Assembly (NCBI RefSeq): GCF_004118675.1
Contig: NZ_SDHZ01000004.1
Span: 186,001 to 250,000 of the forward strand
Direction: 5' to 3'
DNA length: 64,000 bases
DNA from: Filimonas effusa
Lineage (GTDB): Bacteria; Bacteroidota; Bacteroidia; Chitinophagales; Chitinophagaceae
The notes beneath the pieces are model-generated. The model ran no database searches. It saw only the letters and a list, made by a program, of their open reading frames with translations, and was not told the DNA's origin. The stretch's first letter is position 1, and the number at the start of each line of letters is the position of its first letter. Both the position numbers and the translations under genes were made by a program. This document shows positions 63,401 to 64,000 of the stretch, in pieces.

Positions 63401-63616
63401 CTCTTCCAGGTCTTCGGTAACAACATCAGATCGGTTGAAATGTGGATCTTCAGCCAGTGGGGCCACCAGTTGTTCTATACGCAGGATAGAATGGGCTGGA
63501 ACGGTATGTCCGGTAACAAACTCCAACCGGTAGGTGTGTACATCTATGTTGTAAAGGCCATCCTCAACGACGGTACTGTCGTTGATAAGAAAGGAGCTGT
63601 AAACCTGGTTCGTTAA
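54428..63616 (+). CDS. Giant Ig-repeat adhesin with T9SS signal
   Basis: About 3,062 residues from the ATG at 54428 (an ATG at 54395 adds 11). Signal peptide ends in SEASA. Then two beta-rich modules (to about 55,540), and 22 Ig-like repeats of the Ig_7 type (about 80 residues each, with C.G....L, Y.WY.....GG and TTYYVEA). Four modules of about 150 residues with a CxxC pair are inserted: two in tandem near 56,580-57,530, one near 58,290-58,760, one near 59,790-60,260. The end has a fibronectin-III-like domain and a CHU_C (type B) secretion domain (YVPNIFTPNNDGRND). It should be exported by the type IX system to the surface or medium. The gene downstream encodes its PorP/SprF partner. Confidence 0.93.
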   Translation: MKTGFPLSFMIMLCSFFMNSEASAQRTYANTVTIGNAAADHVTNAGNATNSSETSFATLNSYGGLLLGGGAYTGQLELRFPNPVSAGVTTYIRISSDQNLLNSLLGGSLGNLLGNVVGTLVLGNHYFNVQARNGATNVLGGSSTTPFTNNNLRLIQDANGYFYIAITPSATYDRVFIEDVTNAVLLGTSNTTNVYYAFYNNSTSANPCVQGFATSFDGQGITLDLLRLGNAGVTNAQNVIDNDTTNFSQLGLGALAVAGAISQDIYFENLSKADDEFHIKLQSSPALLNVGLANNITITTYNGTTQVSSQPLNTLLSLDLIGLLNNGQRITAVVRPGQEVNRVRVTFNSLLNANLTQVIRLFGAYRTAGRPTFTGAQSQNYTICTGGTVGLAATTTSGNEIRWYVDSTTATPLATTASGGIYTTPALNNTTVYYVAAAKIGCTYESERVPVTVTVRSIPQAPVVPPVQPICTGKTATFAVSNPEAGITYNWYAAATGGSPLGSGVSFITPVLTDSTTFYVEATNGTCTNTAGRLAVLVPVGQLPGAVVPSPLTRTICAGSTTTFTVQNPATGITYNWYDAPTGGNLMFTGTTFVTPQLAANTNYYVEGLNATGCTSASRTQVTVIVNPVPALPVLVNPVATINPGGTATFTVSNPVDSLTYNWYNTATGGTLQGSGRTFTTPVLNSSANYYVEAVTPGGCASTARAAATVNVQTDVVCGYATAQQTLLNGACVLCNVADAGNSIDNDYTNYATVNTTIGAGGFGQLLRFGNTYLAGDSVSLVLEVPGQILGAQLLGGISLETYSGNNPNGDLTTLNAPLVNVHLLGSGNTGKFKVTLPVTRSFDGVGITITGVSALSQVRIYTAQAFTPMPKLAPSSVLVRASSQQSPILNGVACVACTVLNPQRAVDADTTTFSTITATVGVLSGVGQLVQFPASFNAGDSVQFDLEVPDQVLGANILGGIQFETYTNGVANGNAVQASSSLVQLQLLGLGGSKFRLKFAANNSFNGVLVRINGTVAALNTLNVYDAAVFASSQNIVNICTGSSAVLTVSSPLGGDIRWYTTASGGTPVFTGSTYTTAPITANTTYYVESGRFGCVNPNRTVVNVVPNTIPDNSTLNVTAASICQGDSAKLWATAPVGRIFRWYTVSAGGTPVYVGDTLNTGALTATTTYYVESVNNGCASNGRTAVVVTVNNAPAGIAVIPPSATIGSGQTASFTASSGTANTTFNWYTQPTGGTAVFTGPAFVTPALTASTTYYLQATSAGNCTPASRIAVPVNVITGSGGPVPCDAATSQSTAVGGICIGCSVDSAALAVDGDAVTASRLHVIAGLTNAYVQQTLVFPFTGDAGDTVAVHVQLPVGLADVGLLSTVQIASYNGTTFNNDRTAATSNLIQLQLLNGSEAVLKFKPAQAFDRVEVRVNSGLATLLSELAIRYAQRVKASPTVTAVSASLCAGSPATLNATGNANTTFRWYSTPAGGTALFTGTTYTTPVLTDTTVYYAEAVSNTGCASALRTPFTVNVAEAPQAPAVNNPTVVCTGNAAALAVQSPSAGITYNWYATATGGTLIASGATFTTPALTRDTVFYVEAASTAAGCVSNTRTAANITVNAALPAPAVTNGNVTTCAGSTATLSIQSPQPGITYNWYTTATGGTVAGTGNSFTTPAITGTASFYVEAMGGSGSCVSPRTQVTVTAAQAPDAPVLTVQAPGAVISAGETATINATSTTPSATFSWYLQQTGGVAIATGASFTTPPLTVTTTYYVEASLAGSNCPSATRTAVTITVRPNVNLACDAATSQTNTTGGICALCSVTNPGGSVDTDTATAASLNIAVGIANAYSEQILRFGSSTAPGDTVIVALESPDALAAADILGAISIASMNGASVNSDELLLNNGLIKIQLLGAGNSGRFLARFVPQANFDGVRIRLTSGLVSALNTVNIYYATRQVAPPVITTAQPVNICSGATATLTATASPNATIQWFNTAVGGTAAGNGTSFTTQPLTNTTTYYVQAKRTSTDCPNFSRTQVTVIVNPAPDAPAVASASVAVCTGATAVLEVANPQTGLTYRWYDASGASAGTGVSITTPAITAATTYTVEAVNSSNCASSSRTTVNVTANAIPGNRTIANNGAVICSGSTVLNIENPETGVTYNWYNAATGGSIINTGVSYTTPVLTGTTVYYIEAISATGCSSGTRTMATVNVNPVLPPPTVASANVTSCAGTPVTLSVSNPQTGISYNWYTTATGGTPVFSGADYAIASPASATYYVEAASTTGCLSASRTTVTVTVNAQPAAPVLASASVAVCSGAAATLSVQDPQSGITYRWYDAATAGTLLFTGPGFTTPALTATTTYYVEATSGTGCTAAARTSGTVNVNPIPAIPVITGGNTTVCSGSVVTFNVQNPQSGITYRWYDAAAGGNLVFTGASFTTTPLTANTTYYVEAAGTAGCAASVRAVVTINVTAIPSAPVIAGAGAVCANTAVTLSVQNPQAGVIYNWYDAATAGNLLFTGTSITTPALTANTTYYVQAGSGTCASAGRTQVTVTVNARPDNPVISANGTTVCIGQSTTLTVQNAQTNLVYTWYSAGSGGTALATGSGFTTPALSSNASYYVEVSNGTCTNTTRTRVDVTAVQPPPAPVIAAGGTTICAGNATTLTIQSPQTGYTYNWYDAPAGGNLLFSGTSYTTNVLNSNTTFYVATALNTGCSSSSRTSVNVTVNTAPAAPTVTAANVSVCSGGAAALQVNNPVSGATYQWYTTASGGTAVFTGPNYTINNVTANMVYYVGTTSNLGCSSLTRASVNVTITTAPPAPSIANATPDVCAGSAVTLTATSTVPGATFNWYATATGTTVIATGASFSAGPITSDTSFYVAVTNAGSCVSATRAQATIALVRPLAAPTVTVDNTTPQSVTFRWNAVTGATGYQVTQDGGNTFIVPNGSGGLSHTISGLQPNQSVAIQVRALGALSCQTSPLSASVTGTATNPLGNSIYVPNIFTPNNDGRNDLFQVFGNNIRSVEMWIFSQWGHQLFYTQDRMGWNGMSGNKLQPVGVYIYVVKAILNDGTVVDKKGAVNLVR

Positions 63617-63634
63617 TAAAAAAAGCAAAGGAGT

Positions 63635-63684
63635 CTGCTGTGACAGCCTTAACACCCTGAAAGGCAAGTAAGCTGTCACAGCAG
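63635..63684 (+). promoter_or_regulatory. Intercistronic hairpin between adhesin and porP
   Basis: CTGCTGTGACAGC (63635-63647) and GCTGTCACAGCAG (63672-63684) form a perfect 13-bp stem with a 24-nt loop, 18 bp after the adhesin stop. There is no T-run, so it is not a plain terminator; it may protect or partially attenuate the mRNA. Confidence 0.55.
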
Positions 63685-63720
63685 CAACATCCGGCTATCA
63701 TCACCATAAAAATTAAACGG

Positions 63721-64000
63721 ATGAAAAAGATAACTAAGTTGTTGATACTATGGAGTGCAATAGCGGCCGGTCTGGCTGCAAAAGCACAGGTCGACCCGCA
63801 TTTCTCTCAATATTATGCATATCCACTCTGGCTTAACCCCGCACTCGCAGGCGCTATCGACGGCGACTACCGTGTTTCTGCCAACTACAGAAGCCAGTGG
63901 AACAACATCTCCAACCCATTCAGCACTATTGGAGTTTCTGCCGATTTCGTAACGCCCAAGAACATTAATATAGGCGTTAACGTCTTAAACCAGAAAGCAG
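63721..64000 (+). CDS. PorP/SprF-family protein, 3' end outside window
   Basis: The ATG at 63721 opens a frame that runs off the window (93 residues visible). Signal peptide (KLLILWSAIAAGLAAKAQ) followed by the typical start of PorP/SprF outer-membrane proteins: DPHFSQYYAYPLWLNPALAGA and YRVSANYRSQWNNIS. These proteins are needed to export or retain type B type IX substrates; SprF with SprB is the classic case. It sits right after the giant adhesin, which has a type B end. Confidence 0.9.
   Translation, partial: MKKITKLLILWSAIAAGLAAKAQVDPHFSQYYAYPLWLNPALAGAIDGDYRVSANYRSQWNNISNPFSTIGVSADFVTPKNINIGVNVLNQKA

Noticed and set aside
54428-63616. Recent tandem duplication or assembly artefact in the giant gene
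   Set aside because: The Ig-like repeats differ in many residues, and inserted CxxC modules break the periodicity, so it is an old, genuine expansion.

Overview
The window looks like a piece of a Bacteroidota chromosome, most likely family Chitinophagaceae (the family level is inference). The evidence is: promoter-like TAnnTTTG boxes just upstream of many genes; a FecI/FecR/STN-TonB receptor cassette; a giant secreted protein with a type B (CHU_C) type IX secretion signal followed by a PorP/SprF gene; lipoproteins with an acidic stretch after the lipobox cysteine; and the Bacteroidota versions of FabI, RecN, Nif3, the C4 zinc-ribbon protein and phosphosulfolactate synthase. No rRNA, tRNA, CRISPR array or intact insertion sequence was seen.

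Layout. 0-1.4 kb is AT-rich and decayed: a gene cut by the window edge and a frameshifted remnant of threonine synthase. 1.4-9.6 kb holds a lipoprotein, an SDR / aldo-keto reductase / AraC operon, a truncated SemiSWEET gene, a cytoplasmic alpha-amylase, a lipoprotein with seven WKNG repeats and an MFS exporter. 9.7-16.8 kb is a sigma / anti-sigma / TonB-receptor cassette followed by two related lipoproteins rather than a SusD. 17-27.8 kb mixes small secreted proteins, an RluA-type pseudouridine synthase, a GH29 fucosidase-like lipoprotein, a Crp/Fnr regulator and two EamA transporters. At 27.8-28.3 kb there is a DUF1266-like pseudogene. 28.4-31.7 kb is a second TonB-receptor operon with a His-rich small protein and a lipoprotein, probably for metal uptake. 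31.8-34.8 kb has pirin, an AraC regulator and an SDR; the last two carry the same direct-repeat operator and promoter. 34.9-50 kb is mostly housekeeping (PAP2, FabI, RecN, TPR protein, zinc-ribbon protein, Nif3, aminotransferase IV, TPR protein, ComA, AroE, thioesterase, RdgB). 50-51 kb is IlvE. 51.3-53.9 kb is a STAND/NACHT-like NTPase, divergent from a 9.2-kb gene for a ~3,060-residue Ig-repeat type IX-secreted protein and a PorP/SprF gene that runs off the end.

Items most worth a second look: (1) paired 35-bp operators with half-sites exactly 21 bp apart, placed 21-22 bp before TAnnTTTG boxes in front of the AraC gene and its neighbouring SDR; (2) a repeat-expanded protein translationally coupled to rdgB whose C-terminus has a layout like the DNA polymerase III psi subunit; (3) the STAND NTPase next to the giant adhesin; (4) a repeated CxxC module inside the adhesin; (5) an 11-bp phased tandem repeat in a 900-bp gene-free stretch. 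Everything is read by eye; no database search was possible.
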